From: Legionella erythra
Lineage (GTDB): Bacteria > Pseudomonadota > Gammaproteobacteria > Legionellales > Legionellaceae
Assembly (NCBI RefSeq): GCF_001467615.1
Contig: NZ_LNYA01000001.1
Span: 103,586-167,585 of the forward strand
DNA length: 64,000 bases
Reading direction: 5' to 3'
Part shown: piece after piece, positions 7,794 to 18,710 of the stretch
Position numbering within the stretch: the first letter of the stretch is position 1
How the letters are laid out: every line of letters begins with the position of its first letter
The notes under the pieces: generated by a model
The model's database searches: none
Told to the model about the DNA's origin: nothing
The model's input: only the letters and a program-made list of their open reading frames with translations
Position numbers and translations under genes: made by a program

Positions 7794-8123
7794 CTGTTTT
7801 AAACTCCATTGACTGTTCCATCTAGTCAGTATAGCGTTATCTTAAAGGCTGTACCATGTGAAACGTCAGCTAAAAACAACCATGACTCAGGAGACGAATG
7901 CCTTGATTTTATGGACTTGCCTGGTGGGCTTAACGATTGAAAAATCGCCTCATCGGGCGTGGGGGTTTATCCTGTACCCGGCAATAATGCGGTCTTTGTG
8001 ACAGAAATAAAAATCCTGCAAGCGCTTGATTTTTGCCAGAACAATTTTGTAAATTGTTGTTTGTTTACAATAATCATTTTTCGCTGAAATGCAAGGCGAA
8101 CTGCAACCGATACCAAGGAATTT
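7794..8123. other. 330-base divergent intergenic region with overlapping dyads
   Basis: No supported gene. The right part is AT-rich and holds two overlapping dyads just upstream of the methyltransferase gene: AACAATTT-tgt-AAATTGTT (8040-8058) and TTGTAAA-N10-TTTACAA (8047-8070). A 39-codon reading frame at 7882-8001 has no coding support. Confidence 0.6.
8040..8070. promoter_or_regulatory. overlapping dyads, candidate operator
   Basis: AACAATTT and AAATTGTT are 8-base arms separated by 3 bases. TTGTAAA and TTTACAA are 7-base arms separated by 10 bases and share sequence with the first dyad. They lie 54-84 bases before the methyltransferase start. The arrangement resembles a repressor site; the regulator is unknown. 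Confidence 0.35.
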
Positions 8124-8882
8124 ATGCTAAAATCAAACCGTGAAGCTTACCTGAATCTTTGCACGCAATTTTATGATTTAAGCCGACCCGTTCCCCCTGA
8201 AGATGCCTATCAGTTTTACCGTGCCTATGTGAAAGAAGCCAAAGGGCTTATTCTCGAACCCATGTGCGGTTCGGGTCGTTTTTTACTGCCTCTGATAGAG
8301 GAAGGGTTTAATGTCCATGGATTTGACGCCAGCGAACACATGGTGACTGCGTTAAATACCAAGGCGCAAATTAAAAATCTCGAACCATTTGTCTGGATGG
8401 ATTTTGTCGAGACATTGTCGCGTCCGACCCAGTACAACCTTATTTTTATACCCACTGGCTCCTTTGGGTTGATTACGCCCATTGATAAAATTGAGCGGTC
8501 GTTAAAGACCCTGTATGAACACCTCGAAGACAAAGGTATTTTACTGTTTGAAGTGGAAACGTCCTTTTCCCTGCCGCCTTTAGGCATTTGGCGCGGCTCA
8601 ATATGGGAAAGACCGGATGGCAACACCATCATTGCAAGCCAGCTTGTCAATCTCAACAATTCCATCTGCCATGCCGTTGGCCGCTATGAATTGGTGGAAA
8701 TGAATTCGATTATCCACACTGAAATAGAAGAATTTAAACTCAGGCTTTATGATAATCCGTCCATTTTGATTGAAATTCTAAGGCAGGTTGGCTTTAAAAA
8801 AATTAAAATGATGAAGGCTTATGACCGCAATGAAAAACCGGGTCAAAACGATGCATCGATTCTTTTTGAATGCAGAAAATAA
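8124..8882 (+). CDS. class I SAM-dependent methyltransferase
   Basis: 252 residues, AAGGA site before the ATG. The Rossmann methyltransferase core is clear: motif I LEPMCGSGRFLLPL (about residues 43-56), the acidic strand VHGFDASEHMV, LIFIPTGSFGLI, and a later beta-hairpin region (FEVETSFSLPPLGIWRGSIWERPDG). It resembles small-molecule methyltransferases of the UbiE/TylM type; the substrate is unknown. A VOC-fold gene begins 12 bases downstream, so the two may act together or just share a transcript. Confidence 0.88.
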   Translation: MLKSNREAYLNLCTQFYDLSRPVPPEDAYQFYRAYVKEAKGLILEPMCGSGRFLLPLIEEGFNVHGFDASEHMVTALNTKAQIKNLEPFVWMDFVETLSRPTQYNLIFIPTGSFGLITPIDKIERSLKTLYEHLEDKGILLFEVETSFSLPPLGIWRGSIWERPDGNTIIASQLVNLNNSICHAVGRYELVEMNSIIHTEIEEFKLRLYDNPSILIEILRQVGFKKIKMMKAYDRNEKPGQNDASILFECRK

Positions 8883-8894
8883 GGAGCAGGCGCA

Positions 8895-9332
8895 ATGGAC
8901 AGCAATCAGGAACGCCAGATGTTTGTTAATTTGCCGGTTAAAGAGTTGTCTAAAACCATCCACTTTTTCAAACAACTGGGATTTGAATTTAATCCGCAGT
9001 TTACGGATGAAAACGCGACGTGTATGGTGATTGGCAAGCATAATTTTGCCATGCTGTTGACGGAGAAATTTTTCAAGGGTTTTACACCGCACCATGAGAT
9101 TGCCGATGCACAATTGAGCAAGGAAGTGCTGGTGGCTGTGTCCCTGGAAAGCCGTGAAGCCGTGGATGCCATGATGAAACAGGCGATTGCTGCCGGCGGT
9201 AAGGAATATCGACCCAGGCAAGATATGGGGTGGATGTACGGCCGCGCCTTTCAGGATATCGATGGCCATGTCTGGGAGCCCTTCTACATGGACATGAGCG
9301 CCATGCCGAATGATATGAAAAAGATGGATTAA
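8895..9332 (+). CDS. VOC (glyoxalase/bleomycin-resistance) superfamily protein
   Basis: 145 residues, strong AAGGAG site. The paired beta-alpha-beta-beta-beta modules of the vicinal oxygen chelate fold are seen: MFVNLPVKELSKTIHFFKQLGFEFN, TCMVIGKHNFAMLLTE, then VSLESREAVDAMMKQAIAAGGKEY and GRAFQDIDGHVWEPFYMD. The C-terminal D-GHVWE motif supplies the usual metal-ligand glutamate. Most such single-domain proteins are glyoxalase-like or unassigned. It lies between a methyltransferase and glnE, whose GTG start comes 2 bases after its stop. Confidence 0.88.
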   Translation: MDSNQERQMFVNLPVKELSKTIHFFKQLGFEFNPQFTDENATCMVIGKHNFAMLLTEKFFKGFTPHHEIADAQLSKEVLVAVSLESREAVDAMMKQAIAAGGKEYRPRQDMGWMYGRAFQDIDGHVWEPFYMDMSAMPNDMKKMD

Positions 9333-9334
9333 GC

Positions 9335-12115
9335 GTGGATGCAGGCAGCTTGCTTCCAGGCGATATTTCTCCATTACTGCACAACCGGGCAGCCTTGTTT
9401 GAGCGGCATTTTGCTTCGCTCAATCACCCTTTGCGGACCACTGTCTGTCAATTGCTGGTGGTCAGCGATTACGCCTGCCGTCAATTGGATACACTGACTG
9501 AGCTATTAAAAACCGATGATGGCCTTCATGAGTTATCCTGTGAGGATTATCACCGCCTGGCCAACGAATTGCTGCCTGAAGCAACGCCTGGTTCCTTCCC
9601 GCGCCAGCTTCGCCAGTTCCGCCACCGGCATTTTCTGCGTCTTATGCTGCGTGAGTATGCAGGTCTTGCCAGCACGGAAAGCACCATGAGCAGCTGGTCT
9701 CATTGTGCGGATGCTCTGGTTTTAATCACGTTGCAATTTTGCTATCAGGAACTGGCACCACGGGTTGGTTTCCCCTGCGATCCCGCTGGCAATCAAGCCT
9801 GCCTCTATACGATTGCGATGGGAAAACTGGGTGGGCAGGAGCTCAATTATTCCTCCGATATTGATTTGATTTTTGCTTACTCGGCGTCCGGCTATACGAA
9901 TGGACCGCAATCAATCAGTAATCAGCAGTACTATACCAAAGTAGTGCAACTGTTTATGCAATTGTTTCAGGAGCCAACGCCTGAAGGCTTCGTGTTTCGT
10001 GTGGATTTACGCCTGCGTCCCAATGGAGAAAGCGGGGCATTGGTGAGTTCTCTGACGGCGCTTGAAACCTATTATCAGGAGCAGGGGCGGGATTGGGAGC
10101 GTTATGCCATGGCCAAAGCGCGGGTTATCGCTCGGCCAAATGAAGAGCCCCCGGCCTGGTTTGAGCGTCTGATTATACCGTTTGTTTATCGTCGTTATGT
10201 GGATTTTTCCGTCATCGAATCCCTGCGCAGCATGAAGGCTTTAATCGAGCGCGAAATCGAGCTTAACCCCAGACTCAATGACATTAAGCGGGGTTTAGGC
10301 GGGATTCGCGAAATTGAATTTGTGATTCAGAATATCCAGCTCATTCGCGGTGGACGCCTGCCGCCCCTGCGCCAGCAGAATGCGCTCAAAGCCCTGGAGG
10401 CTTTACGGCGTTGCAAGCTGCTGCCGCGCACGGGCATTTTACGTGAAGCCTATCTTTTTTTGCGCAAACTGGAAAATTGCTTACAAAGTGAAAATGACCA
10501 ACAGACCCATGCTTTACCCACTAACCCGCTTAAACAGGCGCAAATTGCTCTGGCGATGGGTTATGCCGGCTTCACTGATCTGCTGAGTCGCCTGCATCAA
10601 TTTCAACGGATAGTCAGTACCACGTTTCATACGGCCTTAGGCCGTATGGATGCTTATGACGATGGCGAACGGTTGCTCAGCCATCAATTGATGAGTCTTT
10701 GGCAAGGGCATATTGAAAGCGGGATGGCGGTGAATCTGCTATCCAGTTTAGGCTATCAGAACGCAGCACGCTGCTATCAGATGGTTCATGCCTTCCGTCA
10801 TTCGCCGCGATGCCGGCGTCTTAATCAGGCAGCGCGCATGCGGCTTGATCGTTTTATTGTGTTGCTATTGCAGGAATTAACCCAGGTTCCTGATGCCGAA
10901 ACCGTTTTATTGCAGGTCATGCATCTGCTTGAAAACATTGTCGGTCGAAGTGCTTATCTTGCGCTCCTGACTGAAAATCCTCAGGCTTTAAAGGAATTAC
11001 TGCATTGGTTCAGAGAGAGCCCTTTTATTACCGCGCTGTTGGTGAATCATCCTTTTTTAATGGAAGTGTTGCTGGATAAAGAGCGTGATTGGCGTGCGCC
11101 GAGCCGTAATCAATTGGCTCAACAATTGGCTATTCAATTGAGTCATGCCAGTGAAATTGACGCACAGGAGGATGCACTGCGGCAATTTAAGCTAACCCAA
11201 TGGCTGCTTGCTGCCCGGGCTGAAATGGATGGCCGCATGGATGCCGTCAAGGCCGGACGTTTCCTGGCTGATGTCGCGGAAGTGATTGTGGTTCAGGTCC
11301 TTCATCATGCCTGCCGCGAATTGAGCCTGCGTTATCCGGAAATGGCCAGTATCAAAAACCGTTTTGATGTGATTGCTTATGGCAAACTCGGCAGTATGGA
11401 AATGAATTACAATTCCGATTTGGATTTGGTATTTGTCCATGATGTCCCTTTTGAACAGGAAGGCCTGGTTAACCGCCTGTCGCAAAAAATCATTCACATG
11501 TTAACGACGCGTTCCCAATTTGGCGTTCTATATGCGGTGGATACGCGCCTTAGACCCTCCGGTTCTGCCGGATTATTGGTGAGCCCCTTGACGGCTTTTC
11601 TGGAATATCAGCGCAAACAGGCATGGACCTGGGAGCATCAGGCCTTGATTCGTAGCCGTGTAATCTATGGGAATAAAAAAAGCCGACAATTGTTTAATCA
11701 ATTAAAAAAGGACATCCTGCTTCTGCCGCGCGAGCGTCAGAAAACCGCGGAGGAAGTACAAGCCATGCGGGAAAAAATGAGCCGCAATCTGGCGAAAGAG
11801 GGGGGTAATGACATCAAGCATGCTCAGGGAGGGCTGATTGATTTGGAGTTTGTGGTGCAATGTTTAGTGTTATGCAGTGCGCAGCCGCCTTTAGCGCGCT
11901 ACACGAACACCCTGCAGCTTCTTCAACAACTGGCCCTTGCCAAAAAAATAAGCCCCCATCGTTTTAATCGGCTTCAAGAGGCCTACAAAGCCTATCACAA
12001 ATTGCTGCATCATCAATTACTCGGATTGCATGTTGACAGTAAACATTTGACAAACCATCAACAACGCGTGCAGAAAATCAGCGCGGCCATTTATAAATCG
12101 AAATTAAATCCTTGA
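9335..12115 (+). CDS. glnE: bifunctional glutamine-synthetase adenylyltransferase/deadenylase
   Basis: 926 residues from a GTG start, close to the usual 930-950. GlnE adds AMP to and removes AMP from glutamine synthetase in response to PII and glutamine. Two nucleotidyltransferase domains are visible: the N-terminal deadenylase core GKLGGQELNYSSDIDL (about 163-178) and the C-terminal adenylyltransferase core GKLGSMEMNYNSDLDL (about 683-698), each followed by DLRLRP/DTRLRPSG. The linker has GGIREIEF and GGLIDLEFV repeats typical of GlnE. No in-frame breaks seen. Confidence 0.97.
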   Translation: MDAGSLLPGDISPLLHNRAALFERHFASLNHPLRTTVCQLLVVSDYACRQLDTLTELLKTDDGLHELSCEDYHRLANELLPEATPGSFPRQLRQFRHRHFLRLMLREYAGLASTESTMSSWSHCADALVLITLQFCYQELAPRVGFPCDPAGNQACLYTIAMGKLGGQELNYSSDIDLIFAYSASGYTNGPQSISNQQYYTKVVQLFMQLFQEPTPEGFVFRVDLRLRPNGESGALVSSLTALETYYQEQGRDWERYAMAKARVIARPNEEPPAWFERLIIPFVYRRYVDFSVIESLRSMKALIEREIELNPRLNDIKRGLGGIREIEFVIQNIQLIRGGRLPPLRQQNALKALEALRRCKLLPRTGILREAYLFLRKLENCLQSENDQQTHALPTNPLKQAQIALAMGYAGFTDLLSRLHQFQRIVSTTFHTALGRMDAYDDGERLLSHQLMSLWQGHIESGMAVNLLSSLGYQNAARCYQMVHAFRHSPRCRRLNQAARMRLDRFIVLLLQELTQVPDAETVLLQVMHLLENIVGRSAYLALLTENPQALKELLHWFRESPFITALLVNHPFLMEVLLDKERDWRAPSRNQLAQQLAIQLSHASEIDAQEDALRQFKLTQWLLAARAEMDGRMDAVKAGRFLADVAEVIVVQVLHHACRELSLRYPEMASIKNRFDVIAYGKLGSMEMNYNSDLDLVFVHDVPFEQEGLVNRLSQKIIHMLTTRSQFGVLYAVDTRLRPSGSAGLLVSPLTAFLEYQRKQAWTWEHQALIRSRVIYGNKKSRQLFNQLKKDILLLPRERQKTAEEVQAMREKMSRNLAKEGGNDIKHAQGGLIDLEFVVQCLVLCSAQPPLARYTNTLQLLQQLALAKKISPHRFNRLQEAYKAYHKLLHHQLLGLHVDSKHLTNHQQRVQKISAAIYKSKLNP

Positions 12116-12195
12116 TTGAGCCGGACGGAATTTGCCTGCTACGTAAAGCCCAGAAATTTTCAACGAATTTATAATCTTTTTTTGATCAAATAGTT

Positions 12196-12201
12196 TATAA
12201 T
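12196..12201 (+). promoter_or_regulatory. putative -10 box for the 319-residue unknown gene
   Basis: A perfect TATAAT lies in an AT-rich stretch 34 bases before the ATG at 12235. No convincing -35 box. Confidence 0.4.
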
Positions 12202-12234
12202 ATGTGTTCTGTGTTGATTGAATGAGCTATTGAT

Positions 12235-13194
12235 ATGAGTGTTGCATCCAACATTTCGGGCATTCTTAGTGTTGATAAGGCAATCAGATGCAAACAGCTA
12301 TTATCAACGATTAAGCAATTGCAGCAGGATGAACTGATGGATTGCTTTTCGTTTTTTATGGGTAATGACCCAATCCAGGAATTCGACTTTAGCCCTTATC
12401 AGGCAACTAAACCTTTTGTATTGGTTGGAACCTCTATTTTTGGCGCCATTGCCCTTGCTGGTCATTTAGGAGAAAAACTAAGTACCCCGCCACAAGTGGT
12501 TATTGTTGATCTGAGCCATCAGGTCGCCAGGAGTTGGGATTTGATTAAAGCTTATTTTAAGACCAGTACAGAAACCCAACCCGAACAATTTGTAAACGGG
12601 TTTTGCAAGATGTTACAGAAAAATAAATCCAATGAATTTTCCATGGACGGGGATTCTCAGGACTTACATCCTTTTTTACTTGGACTTATTGATCAATGCG
12701 GGTTTTTGCGTTTTAAGCAGTTAGTCACTGACGCTCTGATTCTCAAGCAAAGCTGGGGAGATGAAGCCACGTTTCGCCACATTCGAAACGTTTATCAGGA
12801 TATGGACATTGTTGCTTATCCATCCAATATTATCCATAGTATCGGTGATTTAAAAACGCAAAAAGAGGTGGCTCATTGCGTTCATATCTTACAACCCGTG
12901 TTCTCTATTCAAACCAATTTAGAGCAAGGCGAACCCAGTCAATTGCATGTAATGACAGATCATTCGATAAAGGCCATTATGAAAACCCTGGGACCTGGTC
13001 CTTTTCTTGAAGCGGACGATAAACTCGCCTTTGAAAAAGAGTTTTTAACAGTTAGTCCGAACTCGACGGGTGTAAAATGGACATCCGAAAGCGCTCCCGG
13101 TCTGTTATTTTATCAACCGGCGCACAACACCGGCGATTCAAAAGTTGAAACAGATTGCGGAGCAACCACGATTACGTCAGCTTATGAAGTGTAG
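12235..13194 (+). CDS. unknown protein, possible effector or Rossmann-like enzyme
   Basis: 319 residues without a signal peptide. No confident family. Residues about 60-105 (FVLVGTSIFGAIALAGHLG then VVIVDLSHQVARSWDLI) look like a glycine-containing beta-alpha-beta unit ending in an acidic strand, as in nucleotide- or SAM-binding folds. The rest is mixed alpha/beta. The C-terminus (SKVETDCGATTITSAYEV) is polar with a hydrophobic final residue, a feature shared by many Dot/Icm substrates but not proof. It has its own AT-rich promoter region, is monocistronic and is flanked by housekeeping genes. Confidence 0.55.
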   Translation: MSVASNISGILSVDKAIRCKQLLSTIKQLQQDELMDCFSFFMGNDPIQEFDFSPYQATKPFVLVGTSIFGAIALAGHLGEKLSTPPQVVIVDLSHQVARSWDLIKAYFKTSTETQPEQFVNGFCKMLQKNKSNEFSMDGDSQDLHPFLLGLIDQCGFLRFKQLVTDALILKQSWGDEATFRHIRNVYQDMDIVAYPSNIIHSIGDLKTQKEVAHCVHILQPVFSIQTNLEQGEPSQLHVMTDHSIKAIMKTLGPGPFLEADDKLAFEKEFLTVSPNSTGVKWTSESAPGLLFYQPAHNTGDSKVETDCGATTITSAYEV

Positions 13195-13197
13195 ATG

Positions 13198-13212
13198 GCG
13201 CCCTCAGGGCGC
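13198..13212. terminator. short GC hairpin between convergent genes
   Basis: GCGCCC (13198-13203) and GGGCGC (13207-13212) form 6 pairs with a 3-base loop between the end of the unknown gene and the end of rimO. No T-tract, so only a candidate terminator. Confidence 0.35.
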
Positions 13213-13218
13213 TGCGGC

Positions 13219-14526
13219 TTAATCGAATTCCGCGTATAAATCATAATCATCGCTGTCAACAATGGTGACCTCGACCAAGCTTCCTGCTTGAATGGATTCG
13301 TTAGCGGGCAGGTAAACCAGGCCATCGATTTCGGGGGCATCGCTTTTGCTGCGGGCAATAATCCCATCGTCTTCAACGCGATCCACCAGAACGGTTTGGC
13401 GGCTGCCGATTTTGGCTTCAAGTTTGCTGCGGCTTATCTCCGCCTGAACCTGCATAAAGCGGTGGTAGCGTTCTTCCTTAATTTCTTCCGGTACTGGAGA
13501 GGGTAACAGGTTGGCTTTCGCGCCTTCGACGGGGGAGTACTTAAAACAACCCACGCGATCCAGCTGGGCTTCCTTGAGAAAATCGAGCAACTCGGAGAAT
13601 TCCTCCTCGGTTTCACCGGGGAATCCGACAATAAAGGTGGAGCGCAGGGTAATGTCTGGGCAAATGTCCCGCCATGCATTAATGCGGGCTAAGGTATTTT
13701 CACTGCTGGCAGGCCGCTTCATGGCTTTTAACACCCGGCTGTTGGCATGTTGCAACGGAATATCGAGATAGGGAAGAATCAGCCCGTCACGCATCAGGGG
13801 AATAATGTCATCGACATGAGGATAGGGGTAAACATAGTGCAGGCGAACCCACAAGCCTAACTCACCCAACTGCTGACAGAGGTCATAAAAACGGGTTTGG
13901 ACGCTTTTGCCCTGCCATTCAACGGCCTGATAACGGGTATCGACACCGTAAGCACTGGTATCCTGAGAAATCACCAGCAATTCCTGAACCCCGGCTTCTT
14001 TCAGACGTTTCGCTTCCGATAAAACCTGAGCCAGGGGATAGCTTTGCAATTTGCCGCGCATGGTTGGGATAATGCAGAATGTGCATTTTTGATTGCAGCC
14101 TTCTGAAATTTTTAAATAGGCATAATGGCGCGGGGTTAATTTGATGCCTTGCGGGGGTACCAATTGGGTAAAGGGATCAGCCGGAGGCGGCAAATGGCGA
14201 TGGACCGCACGAACCACGTCCTCATAAGCATGGGCACCGCTGATGTGAAGCACGTCAGGGCAGGCCTCACGAATTAAATCTGCCTTGGCCCCAAGGCAAC
14301 CGGTCACAATCACCCGGCCATTCTCGGCCATGGCTTCCTTGATGGTATCGAGCGATTCAGTCACGGCCGCATCGATAAAACCGCAGGTATTAACGACAAC
14401 GACGCCGGCATCTTCATAGGTGGATACCAGATCATAGCCCTGCGCCCGCAGCTGGGTGATGATGCGTTCAGAGTCCACTAAGGCTTTGGGACAACCCAGA
14501 CTGACAAAACCCACGCGATGATTCAT
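13219..14526 (-). CDS. rimO: ribosomal protein S12 methylthiotransferase RimO
   Basis: 435 residues. RimO is a radical-SAM enzyme that adds a methylthio group to an aspartate of ribosomal protein S12. The N-terminal domain carries the three cluster cysteines Cys12, Cys48 and Cys77 ([24 protein letters not shown]). The radical-SAM triad is Cys144, Cys148 and Cys151 in [13 protein letters not shown], and a TRAM domain closes the C-terminus. The pattern PKALVDSE and DTSAYG point to RimO rather than MiaB. Single gene, divergent from nothing nearby. Confidence 0.96.
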   Translation of the reverse strand: MNHRVGFVSLGCPKALVDSERIITQLRAQGYDLVSTYEDAGVVVVNTCGFIDAAVTESLDTIKEAMAENGRVIVTGCLGAKADLIREACPDVLHISGAHAYEDVVRAVHRHLPPPADPFTQLVPPQGIKLTPRHYAYLKISEGCNQKCTFCIIPTMRGKLQSYPLAQVLSEAKRLKEAGVQELLVISQDTSAYGVDTRYQAVEWQGKSVQTRFYDLCQQLGELGLWVRLHYVYPYPHVDDIIPLMRDGLILPYLDIPLQHANSRVLKAMKRPASSENTLARINAWRDICPDITLRSTFIVGFPGETEEEFSELLDFLKEAQLDRVGCFKYSPVEGAKANLLPSPVPEEIKEERYHRFMQVQAEISRSKLEAKIGSRQTVLVDRVEDDGIIARSKSDAPEIDGLVYLPANESIQAGSLVEVTIVDSDDYDLYAEFD

Positions 14527-14652
14527 GTTTATTCCTCAATACTGTGTGACAAGGTTGCCTTTTCCCAAGGCAAGCTGATAGGCAATTGGCTAACTGTAAA
14601 AAAAGTGGGCTAATTATACGCTTGTGCAGGGCAATTTGTCTAATTTTAAATG

Positions 14653-16419
14653 CTAATTTGCACCGGTCATGATGTGTCGCAATTGCTGTAAGAAACGCTG
14701 TGGTGATTGTTCGCCGACCAATTGCAGGTTGGTTAATTCTTTGCCATTTGGATTGAAAAAAACAAAGGTGGGCGGCGCAACCACGCCAAATTTTTTCATC
14801 AGCAACTGGTCAGCCTGATTGTTGGCAGTGACATCGGCTTTTAACAGGATAAATTGTTTGAGTTTTTTGGACACGGCAGGATCTTTGAATGTCGTGTTCT
14901 CCATGATTTTGCAGGACGTACACCAATCGGCATAAAAATCAAGCATGACTGGTTTACCCTGTGCCTGACTCACCGCCAGATTGACGTCCTCGATCGTTTT
15001 AACCAGTGTAATCGGCGCCCTGTCATGGCTCACGGTCGTCATTTGAAAGCGTGCCAATGGTTGCAGGGGATTGGTTTCACCCATGCTGGCGCCGATTAAA
15101 ATCAGCAGGCCATAGACAAGGAGAAGGATGCCCAAGGCTTTGTGAAATTGCGCGGTTTTACTTTCAGCCGGCAGGAAGGCGCCGATGAAGACGCCGCAAA
15201 AGACCAGCAGAGCGGCCCACAGGCTCATGCTGACCGCACCCGGGATGATGCGGCTCAATAGATAGATAGCTACCGCGAGCAGCATAACGCCAAAAAATGA
15301 TTTAACGGCATTCATCCAGCCGCCCGCTTTCGGCAGCCATTTACCGGCAGATGTACCGATAACCAGCAAAGGGGTTCCCATACCTAAACCCAGAAAAAAC
15401 AAGGCGAGGCTGCCCAAGGCGACATCGCCAGTATGGGCGATATAACCCAGGGCGCCAATCAGGGGGGCGGTGACGCAGGGGGAAAGAATCAACGTCGACA
15501 GACAGCCCATGATGGCGGCTCCTAGGTAGTGCCCACTGCTCTGACTGCGGCTGACCCTGGCCAGTGCGGCTTGCCAGCTGACCGGGAGTTTCAATTCAAA
15601 AAAACCAAACATCGACAAAGCCAACACGACAAAAACCAGGCTGAATAGAACAATGACAGGCGGTGCCTGCATGGCAATCTGCAGATTACTGCCCAAAACA
15701 GCCACAATAGCGCCTACTGCGGCATAGGTTGCGGCCATGCTAAGCACATAGCTTAGCGACAGGAGAAACGCTTTGCGGGTGGTCATCGTGTGGCTGTGGC
15801 CGACAATGATGCCCGACAGGACGGGTACCATGGGCAATACGCAGGGAGTAAACGAGAGCAATAACCCGAAGCTGAAAAAACTCAGCATGATCATGGTCCA
15901 ATGCGCCTGGTCAAACAGTCCCTTCGCGCTGTCCGGTTCAGGCGCCGCAGTTTGTGGGATTGCGGCCACGTCCGATTCCAGGGTGGTACTGACCAGGGCC
16001 AGTTGCTGATCAATCGTTAACTTGATCTTCTGTGTTTCCGGTGGGTAGCAGAAACCATCGTCTGCACAACCCTGATAGTGCAGGGTCAATAGCGATTCAC
16101 CGGCTTCCTTGCCAAGAATAGCGACCGGCAGAGTGATGTCGTTACGATAAATGCGGTAGGTGCGGCCTTGTTTGTCGGTTTTGCTTAAGGTCTGCGGAAA
16201 GCGCAGGGTCCCTATATGCACATTGCTGTCGGGGCTTTCATCGAGTTTGATGCGATCAGCATAGAGAAAATAGCCCGGTTTGATGAGCCAGGTGATGGCA
16301 AACGTATTGGGGTCAATAGTCTTTACTGACACGCCAAACACATCCGCAGCAGGGGGAGGGGCGGTATGGCCGGTTAAAAAGGCGAATGCCAGCGCCAGAA
16401 AGAGAGCCCACTTTTTCAT
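14653..16419 (-). CDS. dsbD: thiol:disulfide interchange protein DsbD
   Basis: 588 residues, full length. DsbD passes electrons from cytoplasmic thioredoxin across the inner membrane to periplasmic DsbC, DsbG and CcmG partners. Order: signal peptide (MKKWALFLALAFAFLTGHTA), N-terminal alpha domain with CADDGFC near 118, eight-helix membrane domain with FTPCVLP near 193 and SPCVTAP near 315, then a C-terminal thioredoxin-like domain with DWCTSCK near 500. All redox cysteine pairs are present. It is transcribed away from the groES promoter. Confidence 0.96.
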   Translation of the reverse strand: MKKWALFLALAFAFLTGHTAPPPAADVFGVSVKTIDPNTFAITWLIKPGYFLYADRIKLDESPDSNVHIGTLRFPQTLSKTDKQGRTYRIYRNDITLPVAILGKEAGESLLTLHYQGCADDGFCYPPETQKIKLTIDQQLALVSTTLESDVAAIPQTAAPEPDSAKGLFDQAHWTMIMLSFFSFGLLLSFTPCVLPMVPVLSGIIVGHSHTMTTRKAFLLSLSYVLSMAATYAAVGAIVAVLGSNLQIAMQAPPVIVLFSLVFVVLALSMFGFFELKLPVSWQAALARVSRSQSSGHYLGAAIMGCLSTLILSPCVTAPLIGALGYIAHTGDVALGSLALFFLGLGMGTPLLVIGTSAGKWLPKAGGWMNAVKSFFGVMLLAVAIYLLSRIIPGAVSMSLWAALLVFCGVFIGAFLPAESKTAQFHKALGILLLVYGLLILIGASMGETNPLQPLARFQMTTVSHDRAPITLVKTIEDVNLAVSQAQGKPVMLDFYADWCTSCKIMENTTFKDPAVSKKLKQFILLKADVTANNQADQLLMKKFGVVAPPTFVFFNPNGKELTNLQLVGEQSPQRFLQQLRHIMTGAN

Positions 16420-16500
16420 GCAATACCTGATTAATTACCTCTATATATTTGCATTGTAGAACCAGGCTTAAGAAAACCAAAATTTTTTTTTGTGAAAACC

Positions 16501-16528
16501 CTTGAAACCTGATTTGCCGTCCCCATAT
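16501..16528 (+). promoter_or_regulatory. sigma-32 heat-shock promoter of groES-groEL
   Basis: CTTGAAA at 16501-16507 and CCCCATAT at 16521-16528 are separated by 13 bases, a near-perfect match to the sigma-32 consensus (CTTGAAA, 11-16 bases, CCCCATNT). It lies 97 bases upstream of the groES start. No CIRCE element is seen, so heat control is likely through sigma-32. Confidence 0.85.
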
Positions 16529-16557
16529 GCCTGACATCGGTATTCATTGTCAGGCAT
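16527..16557. promoter_or_regulatory. 10-base inverted repeat at the groES transcription start
   Basis: ATGCCTGACA (16527-16536) and TGTCAGGCAT (16548-16557) are perfect complementary arms around an 11-base loop. They begin in the last bases of the sigma-32 -10 box, so the expected start site falls within it. It may be an operator or a 5' hairpin in the mRNA leader. Confidence 0.6.
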
Positions 16558-16624
16558 TGAATGCCCGAATCATCAGAGAATTCTGACTATTGATTGATGA
16601 ATAAATAACCAGGAGAAAACAAGT

Positions 16625-16915
16625 ATGAAAATTCGTCCGTTACACGATCGCGTTGTTGTCCGCCGTATGGAAGAAGAGAAAACGTCAGCCGGTGGCATTT
16701 TAATTCCAGACAGTGCGACTGAGAAACCCATGCGCGGTGAAGTCATTGCAGTCGGCGCTGGCAAAGTTTTAGACAACGGCGATGTACGTGCCCTGGCTGT
16801 TAAAGTTGGTGATACTGTTCTGTTTGGCAAGTATTCTGGTACTGAGGTGAAAGTAGCGGGTCAGGAATTGGTTGTGATGCGTGAAGACGACATCATGGGT
16901 GTGATTGAGAAGTAA
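16625..16915 (+). CDS. groES: co-chaperonin GroES (HtpA)
   Basis: 96 residues, CAGGAGA site upstream. GroES caps the GroEL cavity during ATP-driven protein folding. Sequence is canonical: [25 protein letters not shown] (start of the mobile loop with the GGI motif), then IGAG-type roof loop GAGKVLDNG and the final [14 protein letters not shown]. First gene of a two-gene operon, 27 bases before groEL. Called htpA in Legionella. Confidence 0.99.
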   Translation: MKIRPLHDRVVVRRMEEEKTSAGGILIPDSATEKPMRGEVIAVGAGKVLDNGDVRALAVKVGDTVLFGKYSGTEVKVAGQELVVMREDDIMGVIEK

Positions 16916-18586
<1,671 letters not shown>

Positions 18587-18605
18587 TTGCCCCTGCTCCC
18601 TTGTA

Positions 18606-18633
18606 AAAAACCCGCCGAATGGCGGGTTTTTTT
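18606..18633 (+). terminator. intrinsic terminator of groES-groEL
   Basis: CCCGCC (18611-18616) and GGCGGG (18621-18626) with loop GAAT, flanked by A6 on the left and T7 on the right. Confidence 0.9.
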
Positions 18634-18710
18634 ACAGCGAATTTCTCGATTTACCGACTGTTCTGCCGCGGACACAGCAGCGGCACACGGGGCGGTAGCG
18701 TTGAAACGTC

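Noticed and set aside
7882..8001. 39-codon reading frame in the solute-binding protein/methyltransferase gap
   Set aside because: No convincing ribosome binding site, no recognisable sequence and no context; likely chance.
8778..9374. 198-codon minus-strand frame across the methyltransferase/VOC junction
   Set aside because: It overlaps two well-supported genes on the opposite strand and has a His-rich, low-information product.
16420..16624. CIRCE-type HrcA operator before groES
   Set aside because: No TTAGCACTC-N9-GAGTGCTAA or close variant found; the dyad present has a different sequence.
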